From Streptomyces smaragdinus (lineage in GTDB: Bacteria; Actinomycetota; Actinomycetes; Streptomycetales; Streptomycetaceae), in contig NZ_WEGJ01000024.1 in the NCBI RefSeq assembly GCF_009604385.1, positions 1 to 64,000 of the forward strand: a stretch of 64,000 bases of DNA. The letters are read 5' to 3'. Positions 46,855-55,264 of this stretch are shown one piece after another (the first letter of the stretch is position 1; each line of letters starts with the position of its first letter). The notes under the pieces were generated by a model. That model was given only the letters and a program-made list of their open reading frames with translations, was not told the DNA's origin and did not search any database. The translations under genes were made by a program, and so were the position numbers.

Positions 46855-48321
46855 CTACCACTTGCCGGGGGCGTAGTCCTTCAGGAAGCAGCCGTACAGA
46901 TCCTCGCCGAGCTCGCCCCGCACGATCGGGTCGTACACCCGCGCCGCCCCGTCGACCAGGTCGAGGGGGGCGTGGAAGCCGGCGTCGGCCAGGCGCATCT
47001 TGTCGGGGTGCGGGCGCTCGTCGGTGATCCAGCCGGTGTCGACGGCCGTCATCAGGATGCCGTCAGTCTCCAGCATCTCCTGGGCGCTGGTACGCGTGAG
47101 CATGTTCAGCGCGGCCTTCGCCATATTGGTGTGGGGATGGCCGGGACCCTTGTAGCCGCGGCTGAACTGGCCCTCCATCGCGGACACGTTGACCACGTAC
47201 TTGCGTCGCGCCGTGGACGCGGCCATTGCCGGGCGGAGCTTGCTGACCAGCAGGAACGGCGCCGTGATGTTGCACAGCTGGACTTCGAGCAGCTCCAGCG
47301 GGTCGACCTGGTCGACCTTCTGGATCCAGGTGTTGGTGTCGTGCAGGTCGGGGATCAGCCCGCCCGCGTCGATCGCCGTCCCGGCCTCGATGCGCTCCAG
47401 GGTTGCGGAGCCCTTCGTCAGCGCGAGCGCGGTAACGGCGTCCGCGTCGAGGCCGCCCGCGACGCCGCCGCCGGCCGGGAGGGCCTTGGGGGCGCCGCTG
47501 CCGAACTGACCGAGCACGGTCATCGCGGGCAGCTCACCGGCCGGCAGCGGGCTGTCCTCGGCGGCGACCAGCGAGGCATACGCCTGCGGGCTGCGGCGGA
47601 CGGTCTGGGCGGCGTTGTTGATCAGCACGTCCAGCGGGCCCTCGGCGGCGACCTCGTCGGCCAGCGCGACGACCTGGGCGGGGTCGCGCAGGTCGATACC
47701 GACGATTTTCAGCCGGTGCAGCCACTCCCCGCTGTCGGGCATGGCCTTGAAGCGGCGCACCGCGTCCGCCGGGAAGCGGGTGGTGATCGTGGTGTGAGCA
47801 CCGTCACGCAGCAGCCGCAGCGCGATGTACATGCCGATCTTCGCCCGCCCGCCGGTGAGCAGCGCGCGCCGGCCGGTGAGGTCCGTGCGCGCGTCGCGGC
47901 GGGCGCGGTTCTCCCGGGCACAGTCCCGGCAGAGCTGGTGGTAGAAGGCATCGACCTCGACGTACCGGGTCTTGCATATGTAGCAGGACCGGGGCCGCCG
48001 CAGCACGCCGACGACCTCCGTCGTGGCGCTCGCGGAGAGCGTCTTGCCGAGCGTCTCGTCGTCGATCCGGTCGGCGGCGCCCGTGGCGGTCGCCTCGGTG
48101 ACCTCCTTGTCGTGCGCCGTCTTGGCCGCACGCCGCTCGGAGCGGCGGCGCTGCTTGACCGTGCGGTAGATGTGCGAGGTCGCCCGGCGGACGGCGATCG
48201 CGTCGGGGTGGTCGAGGGGGAGACCGTCGAGCTCGTCGATCACGCTCATGAAGAGCTTCAGGCGCTCCGGGTCGATGCCCGGATGCCCGTAGTCGTCGCC
48301 CTGCTGCTCACTCGCTGTCAT
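46855..48321 (-). CDS. SDR-fold protein with N-terminal zinc ribbon and altered active site
   Basis: 488 residues, about twice a normal SDR. Residues 1-110 are helical and charged. Then C113, C116, C131 and C134 (CYIC ... CRDC) form a likely zinc ribbon. The SDR Rossmann domain starts at TGRRALLTGGRAKIGMYIAL (nucleotide motif TGGRAKIG, 156-163) and contains DVLINNAAQT (NNAA). A roughly 90-residue insertion separates this from NVSAMEGQFSRGYKGPGHPH then TNMAK. At the YxxxK position the Tyr is replaced by Thr, while Lys is kept. It may bind NAD(P) without standard catalysis. Function unknown. Confidence 0.86.
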   Translation of the reverse strand: MTASEQQGDDYGHPGIDPERLKLFMSVIDELDGLPLDHPDAIAVRRATSHIYRTVKQRRRSERRAAKTAHDKEVTEATATGAADRIDDETLGKTLSASATTEVVGVLRRPRSCYICKTRYVEVDAFYHQLCRDCARENRARRDARTDLTGRRALLTGGRAKIGMYIALRLLRDGAHTTITTRFPADAVRRFKAMPDSGEWLHRLKIVGIDLRDPAQVVALADEVAAEGPLDVLINNAAQTVRRSPQAYASLVAAEDSPLPAGELPAMTVLGQFGSGAPKALPAGGGVAGGLDADAVTALALTKGSATLERIEAGTAIDAGGLIPDLHDTNTWIQKVDQVDPLELLEVQLCNITAPFLLVSKLRPAMAASTARRKYVVNVSAMEGQFSRGYKGPGHPHTNMAKAALNMLTRTSAQEMLETDGILMTAVDTGWITDERPHPDKMRLADAGFHAPLDLVDGAARVYDPIVRGELGEDLYGCFLKDYAPGKW

Positions 48322-48413
48322 TGCCCTGTCGCCTTCTGCTCCGCGCGCATCGCATACGCCGTGACGACTTTACGGACAACAGGGCCGCGTCTCCAAACCC
48401 GTGATCGGTGCCG

Positions 48414-49742
48414 CTAGTACTCCAGCCCCGGCAGGCCCTCCGGCATCGGGCAGATCCGGCGGCCGCGGTGGTCAAAGACGTACAGCTGGTCCAGGTCGAT
48501 CAAGAGCGGGACGTGGGCGCCGGTGCGGACGTGGAGGTCGGGGCGGGTGCGGACGATCAGGTCGCCCTTGCCGAGGTTCGGGGTGTCCGGGGGGTACGGC
48601 GGGGGCGGGCCCGGGTCCGTTACGGCGGCGGTGCGGCGGGCCGAGGCGAGGTGTCTGAGGCGGGTCAGGGGGCGGGTGCCGCGGCCGTTGCGGTCGGCGT
48701 CGGCGGCGGCCTTGCGGGCGGACTCCAGGTCGGGGATGACGGCGGGGCGGGAGCCGGTGTCGAGGTGGACCAGGCCCTCGTGGCCCTGGTACTCGAGGTG
48801 CTCCACGACGCCGGAGGCGGGGACCTCGCCGGGGCGGGCGTTGCCGGGGTGGTCGATGCGGATGGCCTCGGAGCGCAGGCCGACGATGACGGGGCGGCCC
48901 TGCTGGATGCGCAGCAGCTGGTGGTCGGGGCTGAGCGGGTCGGGCAGCTGGAGGCGCTGGCGGCCGAGCTCGATGGACATGCGCCCGGTGAGCGGGGCGT
49001 GCACCACGGCCTCGAGGAGGTTGATCCGCGGGGTGCCGATGAACGCGGCGACGAAGACGTTGGCGGGCCTGGCGTACGTCGTGCGCGGATCGTCGACCTG
49101 CTGGAGCACGCCGTCGCGGATGACGGCGACGCGGTCGCCCAGGGACATCGCCTCGGCCTGGTCGTGGGTGACGTAGACGGTGGTGACGCCGAGTTCGCGG
49201 GTGATCTGGGAGATCTCGGTGCGCAGCCGGTTACGCAGCTTCGCGTCGAGGTTCGACAGCGGCTCGTCCATCAGGAACGCGGTGGGCCGCCGGGACATGG
49301 CGCGGCCCATCGCGACCCGCTGGCGTTCGCCGCCGGATATCTGGCCGGGGTAGCGGTCGAGCTGGTCCTGCAGGCCGAGCATCCGGGCGGTGGCTTCGAC
49401 ACGGGCGTCCATCTCGTCGCGCCGACCGGAGAGTTTCAGCGGGAAGGCGATGTTGTCGCGGTTGGTCATGTGCGGGTAGAGCGCGAAGCTCTGGAAGATC
49501 ATCGCCATGCCGCGTTCGGCGGGCGTACGGTCGTTGGCCCACTCGCCGTCGAGCAGTAATTCGCCGCTGGTGATCTCCTCGAGTCCGGCGATCATCCGCA
49601 GCACGGTGGATTTGCCGCAGCCCGAGGGTCCGAGCAGCACGACGAATTCACCGGGCGTGACGTCCAGGGAGAAGTCCTGGACGGCGTGGATGTTGTGCGG
49701 GTACGTCTTGGAGACGTGGTTCAGCGTGATGGCGCGTGTCAT
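48414..49742 (-). CDS. ABC transporter ATP-binding protein, MalK/UgpC/MsiK type
   Basis: 442 residues. Walker A is GPSGCGKST (38-46), the Q-loop is in MIFQSFALYPHM, the signature is ISGGERQRVAMGRAM, Walker B is FLMDEPLSNLD and the H-loop is VYVTHDQAE. The C-terminal half is a TOBE/OB regulatory domain typical of sugar importers, but with an extra Pro/Arg-rich insertion (about 340-400, including GPPPPYPPDTP). It lies 167 bp downstream of the alpha-glucosidase gene, with a MalR-like dyad between, and probably energises MalFG. Many Streptomyces use a single distant MsiK instead. Confidence 0.94.
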   Translation of the reverse strand: MTRAITLNHVSKTYPHNIHAVQDFSLDVTPGEFVVLLGPSGCGKSTVLRMIAGLEEITSGELLLDGEWANDRTPAERGMAMIFQSFALYPHMTNRDNIAFPLKLSGRRDEMDARVEATARMLGLQDQLDRYPGQISGGERQRVAMGRAMSRRPTAFLMDEPLSNLDAKLRNRLRTEISQITRELGVTTVYVTHDQAEAMSLGDRVAVIRDGVLQQVDDPRTTYARPANVFVAAFIGTPRINLLEAVVHAPLTGRMSIELGRQRLQLPDPLSPDHQLLRIQQGRPVIVGLRSEAIRIDHPGNARPGEVPASGVVEHLEYQGHEGLVHLDTGSRPAVIPDLESARKAAADADRNGRGTRPLTRLRHLASARRTAAVTDPGPPPPYPPDTPNLGKGDLIVRTRPDLHVRTGAHVPLLIDLDQLYVFDHRGRRICPMPEGLPGLEY

Positions 49743-49825
49743 GAAGGTCCCCAGAATTCTGCGACAGGACACGGTTAACGTTGCACTGGGGGATGCAAGG
49801 GCTGGAACCTATCCAACCCAACCGT

Positions 49826-49847
49826 GTTGCGGAAGACTTTGCGCAAC
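49826..49847. promoter_or_regulatory. Candidate MalR-type operator upstream of the ATPase gene
   Basis: GTTGCG (49826-49831) and CGCAAC (49842-49847) are inverted repeats, with TTGCGCAA palindromic at 49839-49846. On the minus strand it contains GCAAAGTCTT, also present in the malR promoter at 55204-55213. Confidence 0.45.
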
Positions 49848-49909
49848 ATCCCGGGAACTGCGGGCGACGCGACGGTGGCGGAGCCCCCCGGGCCCCGCCA
49901 CCGTTCGCC

Positions 49910-51601
49910 TCATCCGGCCGCGGGGGCCGAGGTCCACCACACCGTGCTGTCGGGCGCCAGCACCACCGTTCCCCCACCGCTCTCCGGGGCCTTCGGCGCG
50001 GAGTGCAGCAGGGTCCGGCCCTGCGGGGACGGCAGCGTCACCGGGGCGGACGTGGTGTTGGCGGCGCAGGTGAAGACCGTGCCGTCGGGGCCGGTGCGGG
50101 TGAACGCCAGCACGCCGTCGGGGGTGTCGAGCCACCGGACCGACTCCCCCGCGCCCAGCGCCGGTTCGGCCCGGCGGGCGGCCAGGGCGGCGCGGTAGAG
50201 CTCCAGGGTGGAGGCCGGGTCGCCGGTCTGGGCCTCGACGCTCAGCCCGCCCCAGGTCGCGGGCTGCGGGAGCCAGCTGCCGCCGGGGCCGAAGCCGTAC
50301 GAGCTGCCGCCGGTCGTCCAGGGGATCGGCACCCGGCAGCCGTCGCGGAAGCCGTCCTGGCCGGCGCCGCGGAAGTACGCGGGGTCCTGGCGTACCTCGT
50401 CGGGCAGGTCCGTGACGTCGGGCAGGCCGAGCTCCTCGCCCTGGTAGAGGTACGCGGAGCCGGGCAGCGCCAGCATCAGCAGCGTCGCGGCGCGGGCGCG
50501 GCGCAGGCCGAGTTCGCGGTCGCCGGCGTCGCGGATCTGGGTGCCGCGGGCACTGTCGTGGGCGAAGCGGGTGGCGTGCCGGGTGACGTCGTGGTTGGAC
50601 AGCACCCAGGTGGCGGGCGCGCCGACGGGCCGCATGGCGTCCAGCGACGTGTCGATGACCTTGTGCAGCTCGGCGGCGTTCCAGTGGGTGCCGAGGTACT
50701 GGAAGTTGAAGGCCTGATGGAGCTCGTCGGGGCGCACATAGTTGGCCGTGCGCTCCACGGTCGGCGTCCACGCCTCCGCGACGGCGATGCGCTGCCCGTC
50801 GTACTCCTCGAGGATGGTCCGCCAGGACCGGTAGATGGCGTGCACGCCGTCCTGGTCGAAGAACGGCATGGCGTCGTTGCCGAGGAGCTTCAGCTGGTCG
50901 TGGCCGCCGAGGTCGGGCAGGCCGGGCGCCTTGACCAGGCCGTGGGCGACGTCGACGCGGAAGCCGTCGACGCCCATGTCGAGCCAGAAGCGCAGGATGG
51001 AGCGGAACTCGTCGGCGACGGCGGGGTGGTCCCAGTTGAAGTCGGGCTGCTCGGGCGCGAAGAGGTGCAGGTACCACTCGCCGTCCGCGACGCGGGTCCA
51101 GGCGGGGCCGCCGAAGATGGACTCCCAGTCGTTGGGCGGCTCGGCGCCGTCCGGGCCCTTGCCGGGCCGGAAGTGGTAGCGGGCGCGGGCCGCCGAGCCG
51201 GGGCCGTCGCGCAGCGCGCGCTGGAACCATTCGTGCTGGTCGGACGAGTGGTTGGGGACCAGGTCGACGATGATCCGCAGGCCCAGTTCGTGGGCGTCGC
51301 GGATCAGGGCGTCGGCGTCCAGCAGGGTGCCGAACATGGGGTCGATGGCCCGGTAGTCGGCGACGTCGTAGCCGCCATCGGCCTGCGGGGAGGCGTAGAA
51401 GGGGCTGAGCCACACCGCGTCGACGCCGAGTCCGGCGAGGTACGGGAGTCTGCTGCGGATGCCCTCCAGATCGCCCATGCCGTCGCCGTCGGCGTCGGCG
51501 AAGCTGCGCGGGTAGACCTGGTAGATCACGGCGTCGCGCCACCAGTCGGAGGCGGCCTGCGCCCCGGAGGTGGGGGTGGCTGTGGCGGGCTGCTGGGTCA
51601 T
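49910..51601 (-). CDS. aglA: GH13 alpha-glucosidase
   Basis: 563 residues. The barrel starts WWRDAVIYQVYPRSFADADG, and the calcium/substrate region is VDLVPNHSSD. Catalytic residues are nucleophile D217 (GFRVDVAHG), acid/base E276 (AVAEAW) and D338 (SNHDVTR). No signal peptide, so it acts on imported maltose or maltodextrins in the cytoplasm, releasing glucose. It follows malG by 107 bp in the same direction, matching the malEFG-alpha-glucosidase order known in Streptomyces. A moderate ribosome binding site (GGGGAC) precedes the ATG. Confidence 0.94.
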   Translation of the reverse strand: MTQQPATATPTSGAQAASDWWRDAVIYQVYPRSFADADGDGMGDLEGIRSRLPYLAGLGVDAVWLSPFYASPQADGGYDVADYRAIDPMFGTLLDADALIRDAHELGLRIIVDLVPNHSSDQHEWFQRALRDGPGSAARARYHFRPGKGPDGAEPPNDWESIFGGPAWTRVADGEWYLHLFAPEQPDFNWDHPAVADEFRSILRFWLDMGVDGFRVDVAHGLVKAPGLPDLGGHDQLKLLGNDAMPFFDQDGVHAIYRSWRTILEEYDGQRIAVAEAWTPTVERTANYVRPDELHQAFNFQYLGTHWNAAELHKVIDTSLDAMRPVGAPATWVLSNHDVTRHATRFAHDSARGTQIRDAGDRELGLRRARAATLLMLALPGSAYLYQGEELGLPDVTDLPDEVRQDPAYFRGAGQDGFRDGCRVPIPWTTGGSSYGFGPGGSWLPQPATWGGLSVEAQTGDPASTLELYRAALAARRAEPALGAGESVRWLDTPDGVLAFTRTGPDGTVFTCAANTTSAPVTLPSPQGRTLLHSAPKAPESGGGTVVLAPDSTVWWTSAPAAG

Positions 51602-51708
51602 GGAGGTCCCCGTTTCCGGGCAGGGCCCGGTCGCGCCGGCCCGGTGCTCGTGGCGGGGCCGGCTCGACCGAAGGCGGTTGCGATCAGGATTCTCGTACGG
51701 CTGTGTGG

Positions 51709-52614
51709 TTACGACTTCGAGGCGCCGGCGGTGAGGCCGGCCACCAGATGGCGCTGGATGAGGTAGAAGAAGACGGCTGCGGGGATGCCGATGAGCACAC
51801 CGGTCGCGGCCATCAGATTCCACTGCTGATCGTGCTCGCTGACAAAGGTCGCCAGTCCGATCGGAAGGGTGTATTTGTCCTCACTCAGCATCAGTACGGA
51901 CGCGAAGGCGAATTCGCCCCAGGCCGTGAGGAAGGTGTAGAACGCGGCGACCGCGAGCCCGGGCCGGGCGAGGGGCAGGACGAGCCGGTAGAAGGTGCCG
52001 AAGGGGGTGAGGCCGTCGACCCGGCCGGCTTCGTCGATCTCCACCGGGATGGTGTCGAAGTAGCCCTTGAGCAGGAAGGCGCAGTACGGGAACGCCGTGG
52101 TGCAGTTGGCGAGAATGAGGATCCAGTACGTGTCCAGCAGCCCCAGGTTCGCGGCCAGGTTGTACAGCGGCACGATGAGGATGGCGATGGGGAACATCTG
52201 GGTGACCAGGAAGGTCCACATCAGCGGCCGGTGTCCGGGAAAACGCATCCGGGAGACGGCGTAGCCGGCGGAGGCCGACACGAAGACGCCGAGGGCGCAG
52301 GTACCCAGGCCCACGATCATGGAGTTGAGGAACCACTGCGTGAACTCGGTGTCGCCGAGAACCGTGGAGTAGTTCGACAGGCTGAACTTGTCGGCGATGT
52401 CGCCGGGGTGCAGGAAGTCCGTCTTGTCGGGACCGAAGGAGACCCAGGCGATCCACGCCACGGGGAAGACCGCGATGACGCTCGCGACGATCAGCGTGAG
52501 GTGCAGGACGAGCGAGGTCCCGGTCCGGCGCTCGCCGCGCCGCGGGGCCCGCTTCACGGCGGGCGGGGCGGCGTCCTCGGCGGGGGCGGAGGCGGTCAGC
52601 GTGTTCTGGGTCAT
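51709..52614 (-). CDS. malG: Maltose/maltodextrin ABC permease MalG
   Basis: 301 residues with six hydrophobic helices, the first at about 35-57 (LVLHLTLIVASVIAVFPVAW). The EAA loop for contact with the ATPase is DEAGRVDGLTPFGTFYRLVL, where E-A-A is altered to E-A-G. The C-terminus ends RHLVAGLTAGASKS, the conserved MalG tail (V-x-G-L-T-x-G-x-x-K) that inserts into the ATPase dimer. ATGA overlap with malF gives coupled translation. Confidence 0.94.
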   Translation of the reverse strand: MTQNTLTASAPAEDAAPPAVKRAPRRGERRTGTSLVLHLTLIVASVIAVFPVAWIAWVSFGPDKTDFLHPGDIADKFSLSNYSTVLGDTEFTQWFLNSMIVGLGTCALGVFVSASAGYAVSRMRFPGHRPLMWTFLVTQMFPIAILIVPLYNLAANLGLLDTYWILILANCTTAFPYCAFLLKGYFDTIPVEIDEAGRVDGLTPFGTFYRLVLPLARPGLAVAAFYTFLTAWGEFAFASVLMLSEDKYTLPIGLATFVSEHDQQWNLMAATGVLIGIPAAVFFYLIQRHLVAGLTAGASKS

Positions 52615-53549
52615 GAGAGGGCCGCCTTCTCGTTGCGGTTCAGCCAGCTGCGGTAGACGGACACGATCACGACCAGCATCGAGAGGATGATCACGCCGTA
52701 CGCCGCCGAGCCCGCGTAGTCGCGCGGCATCCGGCCGAAGCCGAGCTCGTACGCGAAGGTCACCAGGATCTGCGCCTCGGGTGCGCTGGCGCCGAACAGC
52801 AGGAAGATGATGATGAACTGGTTGAACGTCCAGATGAAGCCCAGCATGATCACCGTGCTGCTCACCGGGCGCAGTCCCGGCAGCGTGACGTGGCGGAAGC
52901 GCTGCCAGGCGGAGGCGCCGTCGGTCTCGGCGGCCTCGTAGAGCTCCCTGGGGATGGACTGCAGTCCGCCCAGGAGGGAGACCATCATGAACGGCACGCC
53001 GCACCAGGTGTTGACCATGATCGCGGCGGTGCGCTGCCAGCCGGGCTCGCTGAGCCAGGCGGGTTCGGGCAGGCCGAGGGAGCCGAAGAAGCTGTTCAGG
53101 ATGCCGCCGTCGGCGAGGATCAGCCGCCAGGAGAAGACGGTGACGAAGGTGGGCACCGCCCAGGGCAGGACGAGCATCAGCCGGTAGAGGGTGCGCGCCC
53201 GCAGGTCCCGGTTGAGCAGCAGGGCCAGGGCGAGGCCGATGAGGAAGTGCAGGGCGACACAGGACACCGTCCAGAAGAGGGTCCAGCCGAACTGGTCCCA
53301 GAACCGCCCGGAGCCGTCGCCGGTGAGGATGTCGGTGTAGTGGTCCAGGCCCACGAACTCGAAGGAGTCGGGGATCTTGTTGACGCCGATGGTGCGGCCG
53401 ACGTTGTCGCTGTTGGCGTCGGTGAGGGAGAGATAGATGCCGCGGCCGAGCGGATAGGCCACGAGCAGGGCCAGCACGGCGACGACGGGCGCCACCATGG
53501 CGTAGGCGTACCAGTAGCGGTTGTACGACAGCTTGATGCGGCTTATCAC
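52611..53549 (-). CDS. malF: Maltose/maltodextrin ABC permease MalF
   Basis: 312 residues with six predicted membrane helices, starting YAYAMVAPVVAVLALLVAYP (about 14-33). The EAA loop is ELYEAAETDGASAWQRFRHV with the conserved EAA and G. It lacks the large periplasmic P2 loop of enteric MalF, as usual in Gram-positives. The GTG start follows GAGGTG. It is separated from malE by a long hairpin. Confidence 0.94.
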   Translation of the reverse strand: MISRIKLSYNRYWYAYAMVAPVVAVLALLVAYPLGRGIYLSLTDANSDNVGRTIGVNKIPDSFEFVGLDHYTDILTGDGSGRFWDQFGWTLFWTVSCVALHFLIGLALALLLNRDLRARTLYRLMLVLPWAVPTFVTVFSWRLILADGGILNSFFGSLGLPEPAWLSEPGWQRTAAIMVNTWCGVPFMMVSLLGGLQSIPRELYEAAETDGASAWQRFRHVTLPGLRPVSSTVIMLGFIWTFNQFIIIFLLFGASAPEAQILVTFAYELGFGRMPRDYAGSAAYGVIILSMLVVIVSVYRSWLNRNEKAALS

Positions 53550-53591
53550 CGTGACACCTCAGGGCGGGTCGGCGGGGGGACAACGGGACCG

Positions 53592-53636
53592 GGCGCGGCC
53601 GGGGGGCTGGTGAGCACAGCCCCTCCCGGCCGCGCC
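53592..53636 (-). terminator. Long intercistronic hairpin between malE and malF
   Basis: GGCGCGGCCGGG (53592-53603) and CCCGGCCGCGCC (53625-53636) form a 12-bp perfect stem. It can continue inward as GGGCT/AGCCC with a 2-nt bulge. It begins 24 nt after the malE stop and 43 nt before the malF start. Being inside the operon, it probably acts as an attenuator or mRNA stabiliser that gives more malE than malFG, not as a full terminator. Confidence 0.6.
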
Positions 53637-53659
53637 GGCGGATCCGGCGGGATCCGGCT

Positions 53660-54958
53660 TCAGGAGAAGTCGGGGACGAGCTTCTTGAATTCTCCGGCGA
53701 TGGTGTCGAGACCGTCCTGGGTGCTGGTCTTGCCCTGGAGGATCTTCGTCAGGTTCTGCGCGAACGCGTCACCCAGCAGCGTGCTGTACTCCGGCAGGTC
53801 GGGCCGCGGCTGCGAGGAGGACGACAGGACCTGCTGGAAGTCGGCGACCCCGGGCGCGGCCTTGACCTCGTCGGTGTAGGCGGAGGTACGGGTCGGCAGG
53901 GTGCCGTTCTTCAGCGCGATCTGCGCCTGGGTCTTGCCGGAGGTCATGAAGCCGACGAACTTCTGCGCGGCCTCCTGCTTGTCCTTCGGGGAGCCCGCGT
54001 AGATCGACAGGTTGTGGCCGCCGGTCGGGGCGCCGGCCTTGCCGGAGGAGCCGGCCGGGACGTTGGAGATGCCCAGGTTCGTCTTGTCGGCGAAGGACTT
54101 GCCCTTGTAGATGTTCGTCAGCTCCCAGGGGCCCTGGACGATCATCGCGACCTTGCCGTTGTTGAACCCGTCCATCATGTGGGCGTACGCGTCGGCGGTG
54201 ACATCGAGCTTGGCGACACCGTCGGAGGCGAGGAGGTCCTTGGAGGCGTCGACGGCCTTGACGGCCTCCGGCGAGTTGATCGTGATCTTCTTCCCGGCGG
54301 CGTCGACCATGTCGGTGCCCTCGCCGAAGAGGAAGGGGAGCTCGTAGTACGTGGCGTTGTTCAGCCAGAAGCCGTCGACGCCGGCCTTGGCCTTGACGTC
54401 CTTGGCGACGGTCTTGAGCTCGTCCCAGGTGGCCGGGGCCTTGTCGTGGCCGGCCTTCTTCAGGAGCTCCTTGTTCCACATCAGGGCGAGGGTGTCGGTG
54501 ACGATCGGCGCGCCGTACGTCTTGCCCTGGTACTGGGCCTGCTTGAGCAGGGCCGGGGTGAAGTCCTCCTGCTGGTCCAGCGCCGGGGTGCCGTCCAGCG
54601 GGGCCAGGAACTGGGACTTGGCGAAGGAGGCGGTCCAGCCGACCTCGGAGCGCAGCACGTCCGGGGCGCCCTTGCTGCCGGCCGCGGTCTGGAACTTGTC
54701 CTGGGCCTGGTCGAAGGGGACGTTGACGTACTTGACCTTGATGTCCTTGTTGGCGGCCTCGAACTCCGAGATGAGGGCCTTGTACGTCGGGGCCTCGTTG
54801 GTGGCGTTCGAGGTGTCCCACCAGGTGATGGTGACGGGGCCGGAGCCCTTCTTGTCACCGCTGTCGCCGCTGTCGTCACCGCACGCCGTCGCCGCGAGCG
54901 CAAGGGTTGCGACAAGGGCGGTGGCGGTCGCTACCCGTCGGGGTATGCCACGTCGCAT
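53660..54958 (-). CDS. malE: Maltose/maltodextrin-binding lipoprotein MalE
   Basis: 432 residues. A lipoprotein signal ends with the lipobox LAATAC (about residues 22-27), so the mature protein is anchored to the membrane. The solute-binding fold of family 1 includes TWWDTSNATNEAPTYKALIS, APIVTDTLALMWNKELLKKA, MIVQGPWELTNI and GGHNLSIYAGSPKDK. It captures maltose or maltodextrins for MalFG. AGAAGGAG lies 6 nt before the ATG. It is first in the malEFG operon and divergent from malR. Confidence 0.95.
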   Translation of the reverse strand: MRRGIPRRVATATALVATLALAATACGDDSGDSGDKKGSGPVTITWWDTSNATNEAPTYKALISEFEAANKDIKVKYVNVPFDQAQDKFQTAAGSKGAPDVLRSEVGWTASFAKSQFLAPLDGTPALDQQEDFTPALLKQAQYQGKTYGAPIVTDTLALMWNKELLKKAGHDKAPATWDELKTVAKDVKAKAGVDGFWLNNATYYELPFLFGEGTDMVDAAGKKITINSPEAVKAVDASKDLLASDGVAKLDVTADAYAHMMDGFNNGKVAMIVQGPWELTNIYKGKSFADKTNLGISNVPAGSSGKAGAPTGGHNLSIYAGSPKDKQEAAQKFVGFMTSGKTQAQIALKNGTLPTRTSAYTDEVKAAPGVADFQQVLSSSSQPRPDLPEYSTLLGDAFAQNLTKILQGKTSTQDGLDTIAGEFKKLVPDFS

Positions 54959-55040
54959 GTGAACTCCTTCTGAGGGGAACCGCTCCTTCGCGGCGCCGGT
55001 CGCGGAGGAAATTAACACTCCCGCAAGGCGCGCGAAAGTC

Positions 55041-55061
55041 CTTGCAGCTGTTTTCTGCAAG
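55041..55061. promoter_or_regulatory. MalR operator, malE side
   Basis: CTTGCAG (55041-55047) and CTGCAAG (55055-55061) are perfect inverted repeats spaced by 7 bp. The motif agrees with the CTTGCAG-type sites known for S. coelicolor MalR. The rest of the 306-bp gap (54959-55264) contains no gene. Confidence 0.62.
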
Positions 55062-55189
55062 ACTCGCCGATCGTTACCTCCGCGTATCCTCCGCGTTGCC
55101 TCGCCGCGTCTCGTCGCGGACCCCTGGTAGCAGCACCAGAGCGCCGCTGTACAGGGGTCTGAAGCTCCCAGCAGGGGGCGGGCCGGGGT

Positions 55190-55218
55190 TGCAAGGACTA
55201 CCGCAAAGTCTTGCAAGG
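55190..55218. promoter_or_regulatory. MalR operators, malR side
   Basis: TTGCAAGG occurs at 55190-55197 and 55212-55219. The second lies in the perfect 8-bp palindrome CTTGCAAG (55211-55218). The sites end 46 bp before the malR ATG, suiting autoregulation. Confidence 0.52.
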
Positions 55219-55264
55219 CTGTTACGGTTCGTGCGCCAGCTCACGGGGAAGAAGGATCGAACGC

